A DNA stretch of 35,740 bases. Source: Corynebacterium sp. Its GTDB lineage: Bacteria > Actinomycetota > Actinomycetes > Mycobacteriales > Mycobacteriaceae. The stretch's first letter is position 1. The number at the start of each line of letters is the position of its first letter. The notes under the pieces were generated by a model. That model was not told the DNA's origin and did no database searches. It saw nothing but the letters and a program-made list of their open reading frames with translations. The stretch is taken from the NCBI RefSeq assembly GCF_022712195.1, contig NZ_JALAGY010000035.1, positions 1-35,740 of the forward strand, given 5' to 3'. Below are positions 10,942 through 17,797 of this stretch, in pieces. Both the position numbers and the translations under genes were made by a program.

Positions 10942-11540
10942 CGGGGACGGCGGGGACGACACAGTCGCAGCAGGCCGGGGCGACCCGCGCCCAGGACCCG
11001 CCGGTGATGGTCGCCGCGACCGTCGGCGACGTCACCGCCGTCTGGCAGGTCGAGGTGGACGCCCGGGTGCTGCTCGGTGACTTCAGCGGGGCCTGGCTCG
11101 TCGACTCCGACGGTGTGCACGGATTCGCCGCCGACGCCGACTGGATCGACGGGCGTGATGACCGCGACACCGTCCTGTCGCTGATCCTGGGCCGTCCGGT
11201 CATCGTCCGGGGTGACCCTGCGGGACTGCCGGACGGGGTGCAGGTCGTGGACCTGGAGGCGACCGTGGAGAACGCGCGGGCCGCGGTGGAACGCAACCGG
11301 GAGGACTTCGCCGCGGCGAACCCGGGGAAGCGGCAGCCCTCCTGGGCCGAGATCGAGTTCGTGGAGCAGGAGGGCCTGCCGCCCCAGGGCCTCGACGGCG
11401 ACGCCGTCGAGGCCGTCACCCGGTGCATGGCCACCGCCCGCGGCGTGCGCGGTCTCGCCCGGGGCTGGAACGCCGCCGAGAAGCTCCGCGTGCAGCGCCT
11501 GGGCGGGGAGCTGCGGCCCCTGCCCCTGGTGCTGGCCTGA
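10938..11540 (+). CDS. Hypothetical protein coupled to upstream membrane protein
   Basis: A 200-residue soluble protein starting at the ATG that overlaps the previous stop codon (ATGA). After a Thr/Gly/Gln-rich leader of about 25 residues, partly made of a 9-base near-repeat (around 10940-10960), it has a beta-rich part (VMVAATVGDVTAVWQVEVDARVLLGDFSGAWLVDSDG) followed by helices ending GVRGLARGWNAAEKLRVQRLGGELRPLPLVLA. No catalytic motif or known family is evident. Coupling suggests it works with the membrane protein, perhaps as its cytoplasmic partner; this is inference. Confidence 0.7.
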   Translation: MTGTAGTTQSQQAGATRAQDPPVMVAATVGDVTAVWQVEVDARVLLGDFSGAWLVDSDGVHGFAADADWIDGRDDRDTVLSLILGRPVIVRGDPAGLPDGVQVVDLEATVENARAAVERNREDFAAANPGKRQPSWAEIEFVEQEGLPPQGLDGDAVEAVTRCMATARGVRGLARGWNAAEKLRVQRLGGELRPLPLVLA

Positions 11541-11592
11541 GGAACGGCACGGTACCCGGCAGCATCCCGGTAACGTCGCTACCCTTGGTGGC

Positions 11593-12834
11593 ATGAACGC
11601 ACGGCATGCTTCCCGGACGGACCGCCTCCGCGGTCCGGCGTCCGGCGACGGCCTCGCCGCGGTCCTGAGGCTCCCGCTGCTGGACGACGACCCGGGCACC
11701 CCGGGCACTGCGGGCACCGCGGCGGGAGCGGAACCGTCGGAGGGGGGCGACGCGGCGCCGGCCACGCTGCTGGTCCTCGCGGAGTACCACCGGGCGTCCA
11801 CCGGGTTCTACACGCGCGCCCTGGGGCTCAACGACCAGTTGTCGGTCGCCGAGACCGTGCGCGCTGTGCTCATCTCCTTCGACTGGCCCGGGGCAGCACG
11901 GATGCTCGACGGGTCCGCCACCGGCCCCGCCTGGTCGCTCCAGGCGCGGCGCCGTGACCGGCTGCGGGTCTACAGCCGCTCCGCCGGGCCGATCGGCACC
12001 ACCCTGGACGAGGCCCTGGGCCGCGACGGCACCGCCACCCTGCTCGTCGACGACGTCGTCATCACCGTGACCACCGCCGGCGCGATGACCAGGGACGAGC
12101 ACACCCCCGACGCGGTCTGCCTGGCCGGCGAGTTCATTCCGGAGTCCGTGCCAGAGGCCGGCGGTTACGGCCGGTCCGGCGTGCCGACGTCGCTGGTCTT
12201 CGCCGGCCCCACCGGGGGCGCCGACCGTGGCGCCGTGGCCGTCCCGCGCGACGTCGACCTCGCCGCGGTGAACGTGGCGCTGACCGGTGAGGAGACCGTC
12301 GAGCAGATCCTCGACGGGCTCGCCCCGGAACTGCGCGAACTGCTGCTGGACGGTGACCTCTACGAGTTCACCCCCCTGCTGCAGGCTCTCGACCTCGGTC
12401 GCGCCGCCCAGGTGCAGGACAGCGTTCGCGGCGTCCTGGACGGCGTCCCCGTGGAGACCACCCGCCTGGGGCGTGCCGCGGCATGGTCGCGGATCGTGGC
12501 GCTGTCGACCCTGTCGGACCGAGGCACCGCCGACGAGATCTCGGAGATGCTGATGTCCGCGCTCGGTTTCACCTGCGCTGACGCCGGAATCGCGCCGGGT
12601 GGTGGGCGCCTGTCCGCCGACCCGCTGACCGCCGCCGAGATTCGCGGCCTGTCCGCGGGGACAGGGCGGGCGCTGGCCGCCTGCGGTGCCGGCGCGTGGG
12701 AGGCACAGGGGGCCGCCGGGTCGGTGGTGACGCCCCTGGTGCCGCGTAGCAGCCTGCTGGAGAGGCTCGAGATGTACCGGTACCTCCTGCAGCGGCACGA
12801 CAGGAACCCTGCCGACCCGGCCGACCCCGGCTGA
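11593..12834 (+). CDS. Hypothetical protein, two-part, function unknown
   Basis: A 413-residue protein. The N-terminal half (about 15-225) alternates hydrophobic strands with loops (ATLLVLAEYHRAS, TVRAVLISFDWPG, TATLLVDDVVITVTTAG, TSLVFAGPTGG). The C-terminal half is helical (ELRELLLDGDLYEFTPLLQALDLGRAAQVQDSV, AAAWSRIVALSTLSDRGTADEISEMLMSALGF). No signal peptide or known motif. ATG 11593 lies 7 nt behind TACCCT (11580-11585), so the mRNA is probably leaderless. A Pro-Gly-Thr linker (bases 11692-11718) and the C-terminal Asp-Pro-Ala tail are both encoded by 9-base tandem repeats; the latter runs past the stop codon. Confidence 0.72.
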   Translation: MNARHASRTDRLRGPASGDGLAAVLRLPLLDDDPGTPGTAGTAAGAEPSEGGDAAPATLLVLAEYHRASTGFYTRALGLNDQLSVAETVRAVLISFDWPGAARMLDGSATGPAWSLQARRRDRLRVYSRSAGPIGTTLDEALGRDGTATLLVDDVVITVTTAGAMTRDEHTPDAVCLAGEFIPESVPEAGGYGRSGVPTSLVFAGPTGGADRGAVAVPRDVDLAAVNVALTGEETVEQILDGLAPELRELLLDGDLYEFTPLLQALDLGRAAQVQDSVRGVLDGVPVETTRLGRAAAWSRIVALSTLSDRGTADEISEMLMSALGFTCADAGIAPGGGRLSADPLTAAEIRGLSAGTGRALAACGAGAWEAQGAAGSVVTPLVPRSSLLERLEMYRYLLQRHDRNPADPADPG

Positions 12835-12850
12835 CCCGGCTGACCCGGCC
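12811..12850 (+). repeat. 9-bp tandem repeat crossing a stop codon
   Basis: Four imperfect nine-base units of the type GCCGACCCG / GGCTGACCC run from the last codons of the 413-residue protein through its TGA (12832-12834) and at least one unit beyond it. The next unit carries the same TGA. Confidence 0.8.
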
Positions 12851-12862
12851 GTGCCGGCGGCG

Positions 12863-12893
12863 ACACCGGTTCGGACCGCGCGCCGGTGTTTCG
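12863..12893 (+). terminator. Probable terminator after the 413-residue protein gene
   Basis: ACACCGG (12863-12869) pairs with CCGGTGT (12883-12889), loop 13 nt, followed by TTTCGT. It lies 28 bp behind the stop codon and before the gtrA pair. The first T residues could also belong to a -35 box (12889-12894) 18 bp from TAGCGT (12913-12918), which would drive the gtrA genes. Confidence 0.45.
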
Positions 12894-12986
12894 TAAATGG
12901 GGGATGTGCCAGTAGCGTATGTCCGATAAGTGTCCGGGTACCGTCCCGGGCCGATGACCGCCACCAGTGCAGGGAGGACGTCCGCC

Positions 12987-13634
12987 GTGACCGACGCCAT
13001 CGCCGAACAACCGGGCTCTGCCGCCGACGACCGTGGGGACGACGGGGCCGGGCTGCGGCGACTGTCGACCTCCGAGAGGTCCTGGCGGCTGGCCCGGCAG
13101 TTCCTGAAGTTCGGCATCGTCGGTGCGTCGGGCGTGGTCGTCAACAACGCCGTCGTCGTCGTGGCCAACAAGACCACCCAGTGGCTCGGTGGCTTCGACG
13201 GCCACGCGGCCTTCGCCAACCTGCTCGGCACGCAGTTCCACATCCGCTGGTACCACGTCTTCGCCGTCCTGGCCTTCGTGGTGGCGAACCTGTGGAACTT
13301 CAACCTCAACCGGCGGTGGACGTTCAGGACGTCCGGCAAGTCGTCCTGGTTCCGCGAACTCGTCCCGTTCATGATGGTCGGCGTCGGGGGGCTGGTGGTC
13401 ACCCTGGCGGTGCAGACCGCGCTGATCAACCCCGAGTCTCCCGTGGCGCTGTCGCGGGAGATCTGGGACGGTTCCAGTGGACTGCGCGACCCGATCTACT
13501 GGGGCAACCTCGTCGGCGTCTGCGTGGCCATTCCGGTGAACTTCCTGTTCAACAAGATGTGGACCTTCCGTGCGGCCCGTGACCACCACGTGCCCGTCCA
13601 CCTGACGCCGCTGCCCGAGGGGGACCAGAAGTGA
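12987..13634 (+). CDS. GtrA-like membrane protein, long form
   Basis: A 215-residue GtrA-family protein: four membrane helices, with the family signatures FLKFGIVGASGVVVNNAVVVV near the start, NFNLNRRWTFR in the middle and a second copy of that theme, NFLFNKMWTFRAARD, at the end. GtrA proteins are small membrane proteins linked to flipping or handling polyprenyl-phosphate sugars. It is longer than the usual 120-150 residues because of an acidic N-terminal tail and an extra polar segment between helices (ALINPESPVALSREIWDGSSGLRDPIYW). GTG 12987 is preferred for its GGGAGG site 9 nt upstream; in-frame ATGs at 12930 and 12954 lack one. Its stop overlaps the next GtrA start (GTGA). Confidence 0.88.
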   Translation: MTDAIAEQPGSAADDRGDDGAGLRRLSTSERSWRLARQFLKFGIVGASGVVVNNAVVVVANKTTQWLGGFDGHAAFANLLGTQFHIRWYHVFAVLAFVVANLWNFNLNRRWTFRTSGKSSWFRELVPFMMVGVGGLVVTLAVQTALINPESPVALSREIWDGSSGLRDPIYWGNLVGVCVAIPVNFLFNKMWTFRAARDHHVPVHLTPLPEGDQK

Positions 13635-14056
13635 CGGAGACCACCACCGGAACCGTCGAGCGGCTGACGCTGAAGACCCAGCTGTTCCGGTTCGTCATGA
13701 CCGGTGTCGTCGGCGCCGTCGTCGACTTCGGCAGCACCTACCTGCTGTTCCTCGCCGGGATGGGCGACGGGGCGTCGAAGACGGTGGGTTTCATCCTGGG
13801 CACCCTCACCGCGTACCTCATCAACCGCCGCTGGACCTTCCAGGCCGCCCCGTCGGTGAAGCGTTTCCTGGTCACCATGGCCTCCTACCTGGCCACCTAC
13901 GCGGTGCAGGTCAGCCTGTACAAGCTGAGCATCCCCTGGCTGGAGGGCATGGACCTCGACCAGTTCTGGGTGCGTGCCTTCAGCTTCGTCATCGCGCAGG
14001 GCACGGCGACGGTGCTGAACTTCATCATCCAGCGGTGGGTGATCTTCCGCAGCTGA
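13631..14056 (+). CDS. GtrA family protein, Rv3789-like
   Basis: A 141-residue four-helix GtrA protein: LFRFVMTGVVGAVVDFGSTYLLFL, GFILGTLTAYLINRRWTFQ, FLVTMASYLATYAVQVSLYKL and IAQGTATVLNFIIQRWVIFRS. Length and position near dprE1/dprE2 match M. tuberculosis Rv3789, which has been proposed to reorient decaprenyl-phosphoryl-arabinose or to anchor arabinosyltransferase AftA. It starts at GTG 13631, overlapping the stop of the longer GtrA, so the two are made together and may form a heteromer. It is convergent with glfT1. Confidence 0.9.
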   Translation: MTETTTGTVERLTLKTQLFRFVMTGVVGAVVDFGSTYLLFLAGMGDGASKTVGFILGTLTAYLINRRWTFQAAPSVKRFLVTMASYLATYAVQVSLYKLSIPWLEGMDLDQFWVRAFSFVIAQGTATVLNFIIQRWVIFRS

Positions 14057-14060
14057 GGCG

Positions 14061-14077
14061 CCGGCCCCTACGGCCGG
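14061..14077. terminator. Hairpin between gtrA and glfT1
   Basis: CCGGCC (14061-14066) pairs with GGCCGG (14072-14077) across a 5-nt loop. It overlaps the glfT1 stop codon in the 11-bp gap between convergent genes. No T tract. Confidence 0.4.
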
Positions 14078-15000
14078 TAGAACTTCTCCCCGCGTCCCTT
14101 CGCCTGCAGGGACAGCCACTCGCGGAAGCCCTTCAGGTCACGCCGCTGCACCAGGAAGAACCAGCCGAAACGTGCGTACTCCTGCGGCAGCAGCCGGCGC
14201 ATCCCCGGCTGGTTCATCAGGAAGCCGCGGTTGCGGTAGGTGAAGTAGCGCTTGGTGTCGTTGTCCGGGTACTGGGTGTGCATCCGCCCGCCGAGGATCG
14301 GCTTGAACTCGTCCGCCCCGTCCGGGTGCAGGTAGGACGTGGTCAGGCACGTGCCGAAGGGCAGCCCGGAACGGACCAGGCGCCGGTGGTACTCGACCTC
14401 GTCGCCGCGGATGAACAGGCGGTAGTCGGGGACACCGATGACCTTCATCGCCTCGGCGCTCAGCAGGGCGCCGTTGAAGAGACTGGCGATGCCGGGCAGG
14501 AAGTCGCCCTGGAGTTCGTGCAGGTAGCGGCGCCACACCACGCCCTGGCGCAGGGGGAAGGCCAGGCGTCCCGGCTCGTCGATGTTGCAGACCGCGGGGG
14601 ACACCTCGGCGAGGCCGTGGGTCGCGGCGACGGTGTAGAGGTTGTCCAGGACGTGCTCGTCGGCGGGTTGTCCGTCGTCGTCGGCGCACCACACCGCGTC
14701 CATGCCCAGGGAGAGGGCGGTGAGGAAACCGAGGGCGAAGCCGCCGGCGCCGCCGAGGTTCGTCTGTGAGGGCACGTAGACGGCCCGGTCACCGGCGAGT
14801 TCCTCCAGCAGCACACGAACCTCGTCCTGGCAGCCGTTGTCCACGACGATGACCTTGTCCACGGGGTGGGTCTGTGCGCAGACGACGGTCAGTGAGTTGC
14901 GCAGCAGGTCGACGCGCCGGTGGGTGACGATGACCGCGGCGGTGGTGCCGTTACGGTCGAGGCGGGCCGCTGACTGTACGGGTGTCTGCATGGATGACAT
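14068..15000 (-). CDS. glfT1: Galactofuranosyltransferase GlfT1 (GT2 family)
   Basis: A 310-residue GT-A fold glycosyltransferase that adds the first galactofuranose residues from UDP-Galf to the rhamnosyl-GlcNAc-PP-decaprenol linker. Visible: the N-terminal nucleotide-binding strand AAVIVTHRRVDLLRNSL, VIVVDNGC, NLGGAGGFALGF (81-92), the metal-binding triplet ADDDGQP (Asp107-109), the pocket FNGALLSAEAM and the later RGDEVEYHRR (198-207). The 300-residue length and NLGGAGG fit GlfT1 (Rv3782) rather than the about 630-residue GlfT2. Start is ATG 15000 or ATG 14991, neither with a strong ribosome site. In M. tuberculosis it sits between wzt and wzm; here it is about 6 kb away from them. Confidence 0.92.
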   Translation of the reverse strand: MSSMQTPVQSAARLDRNGTTAAVIVTHRRVDLLRNSLTVVCAQTHPVDKVIVVDNGCQDEVRVLLEELAGDRAVYVPSQTNLGGAGGFALGFLTALSLGMDAVWCADDDGQPADEHVLDNLYTVAATHGLAEVSPAVCNIDEPGRLAFPLRQGVVWRRYLHELQGDFLPGIASLFNGALLSAEAMKVIGVPDYRLFIRGDEVEYHRRLVRSGLPFGTCLTTSYLHPDGADEFKPILGGRMHTQYPDNDTKRYFTYRNRGFLMNQPGMRRLLPQEYARFGWFFLVQRRDLKGFREWLSLQAKGRGEKFYRP

Positions 15001-15039
15001 TGTGCCACGCGGCGCGGTATCGGCCGGTGCCGGCCGGTG

Positions 15040-15519
15040 TCAGTCGGTGTGCGCGTCGTCCGGGGCGAGGGCGTCCACCATCGCGTCGAGGAACTCGATG
15101 ACCGACCGGCGGTCCGCGGCGGGGACGTCGTGCGCGGCCTGCAGCATCTTCTCGTGCATCGGGGACAGCCAGGCGTCGACCTCGTCGTGGGAGAGTCCGG
15201 TGGCGACGATGATCACCGACCGGCGGTCGGCGGGGTGCGGGGCACGCCGCACGTGACCGGACTCGGTGAGCCGGTTGAGCAGCTTCGCCGTCGCCGCGCT
15301 GGAGATGTGCAGGGCGTCGGACAGGCCCTTGGCGGTCAGCGGGTCGCCGGCACGTTCGGCGGCGATGATGTGCCGCACGGCCTCGGTGTCGGTGGCGTTC
15401 AGGCCCATGTCGGATTCGAGGTGGCGGCGCATCTGCTGGTCGGCGGCACGGAACCGCCGTATGGCGTGCAGGAGCGCCACGGCGGGGTCGGAGCCGTCGT
15501 ACCAGTAGTCCGTTGACAT
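15040..15519 (-). CDS. MarR family transcriptional regulator
   Basis: A 159-residue winged-helix regulator. Landmarks: LLHAIRRFRAADQQMRRHLESDMGLNATDTEAVRHI (dimer helix and first HTH helix), LTAKGLSDALHISSAATAKLLNRLTESGHVRR (helix-turn-helix), the wing HPADRRSVIIVAT, and a C-terminal dimer helix ending FLDAMVDALAPDD. ATG 15519 is preferred over the much longer open frame because it gives the family length and lies 6 nt behind a perfect minus-strand TATGAT box (15531-15526), so the mRNA is likely leaderless. TGAC...GTCA overlaps the start region and may be an autoregulatory half-site pair. Ligand and target are unknown. Confidence 0.9.
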   Translation of the reverse strand: MSTDYWYDGSDPAVALLHAIRRFRAADQQMRRHLESDMGLNATDTEAVRHIIAAERAGDPLTAKGLSDALHISSAATAKLLNRLTESGHVRRAPHPADRRSVIIVATGLSHDEVDAWLSPMHEKMLQAAHDVPAADRRSVIEFLDAMVDALAPDDAHTD

Positions 15520-15579
15520 GAAGTCATCATAACCGGTGCCGCGGACCTGTCTGGTGAGTTGACCCAGTGACGGTAATGG

Positions 15580-15592
15580 CTCACGCCGTGAG
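15580..15592. promoter_or_regulatory. Short perfect palindrome upstream of marR gene
   Basis: CTCACG-C-CGTGAG forms a perfect inverted repeat 61 bp upstream of the marR start and 20 bp behind the HTH gene's stop. It could be an operator for MarR or a small terminator stem for the HTH gene; no T tract follows on the minus strand. Confidence 0.3.
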
Positions 15593-15597
15593 GGAAT

Positions 15598-15621
15598 GGC
15601 CGTCAGGGCCGTCAGGGCCGG
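15598..15621. repeat. 9-bp tandem repeat crossing the HTH gene stop codon
   Basis: GGCCGTCAG occurs twice with a third partial unit. The HTH gene's TGA (plus-strand TCA, 15612-15614) lies inside the second unit and the first unit is outside the gene. Confidence 0.75.
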
Positions 15622-16085
15622 CGGGGGTGCCGGGGACTGTCGGGGAGGTCCAGGTTCTTCCAGATCCGTCCGACCGTCGACGCCGACAGGCCCGTACGGC
15701 GGGCGAGTTCGCGCCGCGTCCAGACCGCAGGCCTCCCACGCCCGGGCGGCGGAGTGGCCAGGATCGCCCGGATCTCCTCCTCGGTCATCCGGGGCGGCCG
15801 CCCGGGGCGCGGGTCGTCGGTCAGGCCGTCGAGACGGCGCTCCAGGAACCTGCTGCGCCATTTGCCGACGGTAGGCCGGGAGATCTTCAACGTGGCGGCG
15901 ACCTGCGTGTTCGTCGCGCCGGTGGCGCAGGCGAGGATGATCCTGGAACGCAGTGCGAGCGGGTCGTCGGTCGTGGTGTCGTCCGCCCAGCCCGTGAGGG
16001 CCGTGCGTTCGGCGTCGGTCAGGACGACGGGTGGTGTGGGGCGCCCTCGACGGTGGTCGCGAGGCGCATCGGGAAGACCGGACAT
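15612..16085 (-). CDS. Stand-alone IS630-type helix-turn-helix protein
   Basis: A 157-residue protein matching only the N-terminal DNA-binding half of IS630-family transposases: LTDAERTALTGWADD...LALRSRIILACATGATNTQVAATLKISRPTVGKWRSRFLERRLDGLTDDPRPGRPPRMT, then a second HTH, WTRRELARRTGLSASTVGRIWKNL. The DDE catalytic domain that should follow is absent, and the 92 bp to the marR gene cannot encode it. No inverted ends are visible. ATG 16085 lies 6 nt behind TAGGCT on the minus strand (16097-16092), so it seems expressed. It is either a transposase remnant or a domesticated regulator; the intact frame and own promoter favour the latter. It is divergent from hemH. Confidence 0.75.
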   Translation of the reverse strand: MSGLPDAPRDHRRGRPTPPVVLTDAERTALTGWADDTTTDDPLALRSRIILACATGATNTQVAATLKISRPTVGKWRSRFLERRLDGLTDDPRPGRPPRMTEEEIRAILATPPPGRGRPAVWTRRELARRTGLSASTVGRIWKNLDLPDSPRHPRRP

Positions 16086-16187
16086 GTCGCTAGCCTAGCT
16101 AGTTATGAATGATTATTCCTCTTAGCCATGTTTTTCGGGGGAATACATCGACTTATACCTAGCGCGGTGAGCTGATGGGCGGTGTGC
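16086..16187. promoter_or_regulatory. AT-rich divergent control region of HTH gene and hemH
   Basis: About 100 bp, clearly more AT-rich than its surroundings. It holds the minus-strand -10 box TAGGCT (16092-16097) within GCTAGCCTAGCTAG, whose TAGCCTA core resembles the centre of DtxR-type iron boxes; GAAT-N4-ATTC (16107-16118); and a plus-strand TATACC box (16154-16159), 17 bp behind the weak match TTTTTC (16131-16136). An iron or heme regulator would make sense for hemH, but no full consensus is present. Confidence 0.45.
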
Positions 16188-17261
16188 ATGCCGTACGGTG
16201 AGGGGGTGGAGACGACGAGACAGCCCGATGCCCTGCTGGTCCTCTCGTTCGGCGGTCCCGAACGCGAGGAGGACGTGATCCCGTTTCTGGAGAATGTCAC
16301 ACGCGGCCGGGGAATACCGCGCGAACGTCTCCGGGACGTCGGCGAGCACTATTACGCGCTCGGTGGAAGAAGTCCGCTCAATGACCTGAACCGGGAGATG
16401 GTCGAGGGCGTCCGGTCCGCGCTGCACCGGCGCGGTTCCGGGATCCCGGTCTACTTCGGCAACCGGAACTGGCATCCGTTCGTCGAGAGCACGGTCGAGA
16501 CGATGGCGCGCGACGGCATCCGCTCGGCCGCCGTCTTCGCCACCTCCGCCTGGGGCGGCTACTCAGGGTGCCGCCAGTACCACGAGGACATCGCCCGGGC
16601 GCGCCGTGCCGTCGTGGACGCCGGGCTGACCCCGCCCGGACTGCACCGGCTCCCCCAGTTCCACGACCACCCGCTGTTCACCTCCGCCTTCGCGCGCGCC
16701 GTGGATGCCGCCCGGCAGACCCTCGGCCCCGACGCCGACCTCGTCTTCACCGCGCACTCCGTCCCCGACCGCGCGGACCGGGAGTCCGGGCCGCCCACGG
16801 CCGGCGGGCGCCTGTACTCCCGTCAGGTCCACGACAGCGCCCGGCTGATCCGGGAGCGCAGCTCCTTCGCGGTGGGGGACACCGCCCACGCCGACGGACC
16901 CGAGGTCGTGTGGCAGTCCCGGTCCGGCCCGCCGTCGGTACCGTGGCTCGGCCCGGACATCTGCGACCACCTCCGGGCGCGCGTCGACCGCGGCAACACC
17001 CGGGCCGTGGTCCTGTGCCCCGTCGGATTCCTCTCCGACCACGTCGAGGTGCTCTGGGACCTCGACACCGAGGCCGCGGACACCGCGGAGGGACTGGGGG
17101 TCGACCTGGTCCGGGCCGCGACACCGGGGCCCACGTCCGACTTCGCGGAGATGGTCGTCGACCTGACACTGGGGGCCGGCCCCGGAGGGCCGGGACAGGT
17201 CCCCAACTTCGGCGTCGCCTCCGACGGTGCGGTGTGCGCGCCGGGGTGCTGCGGAAGCTGA
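16188..17261 (+). CDS. hemH: Ferrochelatase (coproporphyrin III type)
   Basis: A 357-residue class II chelatase (HemH/CpfC). In actinobacteria it inserts Fe2+ into coproporphyrin III, the penultimate step of the coproporphyrin-dependent heme pathway. Visible: DALLVLSFGGPEREEDVIPFLENV, the catalytic His in FTAHSVPDRADRESGP, and the metal-site Glu in CPVGFLSDHVEVLWDLD. The Cys in YSGCRQYHED together with the C-terminal CAPGCC provides four cysteines in the arrangement of the [2Fe-2S] cluster known in mycobacterial ferrochelatase. Starts: ATG 16188 is used; GTG 16206 (METTRQPDALLVL) is an equally good alternative, 6 nt behind TACGGT. Confidence 0.93.
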   Translation: MPYGEGVETTRQPDALLVLSFGGPEREEDVIPFLENVTRGRGIPRERLRDVGEHYYALGGRSPLNDLNREMVEGVRSALHRRGSGIPVYFGNRNWHPFVESTVETMARDGIRSAAVFATSAWGGYSGCRQYHEDIARARRAVVDAGLTPPGLHRLPQFHDHPLFTSAFARAVDAARQTLGPDADLVFTAHSVPDRADRESGPPTAGGRLYSRQVHDSARLIRERSSFAVGDTAHADGPEVVWQSRSGPPSVPWLGPDICDHLRARVDRGNTRAVVLCPVGFLSDHVEVLWDLDTEAADTAEGLGVDLVRAATPGPTSDFAEMVVDLTLGAGPGGPGQVPNFGVASDGAVCAPGCCGS

Positions 17262-17305
17262 CCCGGGCCGCGCCGCAGCGGTCCGGGACGTGCGGTGGCC
17301 GGTGG

Positions 17306-17311
17306 TAGGGT
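17306..17311 (+). promoter_or_regulatory. -10 box of lsr2 (likely leaderless)
   Basis: TAGGGT ends exactly 7 nt before ATG 17319. An AGG in the short gap could also serve as a weak ribosome site. Confidence 0.45.
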
Positions 17312-17318
17312 GACAGGA

Positions 17319-17720
17319 ATGGGACGACGAACTGTGATCACCTACGTTGACGACATCGACCGTGAGGAACTCGCTCCTGACGAGGTCCGGACCGTGAAAC
17401 TCGGTTACCGCGGCGCCGAGTACGTCCTGGACCTGTCGGAGCTGAACGCGGAGATCCTCGCCGAGGAACTCGAGCCGTACCTGAAGGCCGCACGCAAGCT
17501 GCCGCGCACCACGGCGGGGGCCGGGTCCACCGGTACCGGCCGGACGGCGACAGGGTCGACAGGGTCGTCAGGGTCGTCCGGCACGTCCGCCGCCGACGCC
17601 GCCCGCAACGGCCGCATCCGCGAGTGGGCACGGGAGACCGGCCGCGAGGTCTCCGCGCGCGGCCGGATCGCCGCCGACGTGATCAGCGCCTACGAGGAAG
17701 CGCACCCCGAGGACCGCTGA
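17319..17720 (+). CDS. lsr2: Lsr2-type nucleoid-associated xenogeneic silencer
   Basis: A 133-residue H-NS analogue of actinobacteria that binds and bridges AT-rich DNA to silence acquired genes. The N-terminal dimerisation domain is visible (VITYVDDIDREELAPDEVRTVKLGYRGAEYVLDLSELNAEILAEELEPYLKAARKL) as is the C-terminal DNA-binding domain IREWARETGREVSARGRIAADVISAYEEAHP, with the RGR hook that enters the minor groove. It is about 20 residues longer than M. tuberculosis Lsr2 because the linker is a Thr/Gly/Ser stretch encoded by 9-base repeats (17549-17584). It lies between hemH and a permease gene and is followed by a strong terminator. Confidence 0.93.
   Translation: MGRRTVITYVDDIDREELAPDEVRTVKLGYRGAEYVLDLSELNAEILAEELEPYLKAARKLPRTTAGAGSTGTGRTATGSTGSSGSSGTSAADAARNGRIREWARETGREVSARGRIAADVISAYEEAHPEDR
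17549..17584 (+). repeat. 9-bp tandem repeat in the Lsr2 linker
   Basis: Four units of the type GACAGGGTC / GTCAGGGTC, in frame, encode the Gly-Ser-Thr linker between the two Lsr2 domains. Confidence 0.85.
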
Positions 17721-17755
17721 GCGTCCGGTAGCCCCCGGTAACACACCGCAGTTCT

Positions 17756-17789
17756 CCTGCCGGCCCCCTTGTCGACGGGGGCCGGCAGG
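17756..17789 (+). terminator. Strong terminator after lsr2
   Basis: A perfect 13-bp stem (17756-17768 with 17777-17789) closes an 8-nt loop TTGTCGAC and is followed by GTACTTTCT. It lies 36 bp behind the lsr2 stop. The loop and the following bases double as the promoter of the next gene. Confidence 0.85.
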
Positions 17790-17797
17790 CGTACTTT
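17769..17797 (+). promoter_or_regulatory. Promoter of the APC permease gene, nested in a terminator
   Basis: TTGTCG (17769-17774) and TACTTT (17792-17797) are 17 bp apart. The -35 box is the terminator loop, the spacer is the descending arm, and the -10 ends 6 nt before ATG 17804, so the transcript should be leaderless. Confidence 0.55.

Noticed and set aside
15520..16187. Intact IS630 insertion sequence
   Set aside because: No DDE catalytic domain, no inverted ends and no target duplication are visible; only the HTH half is present.
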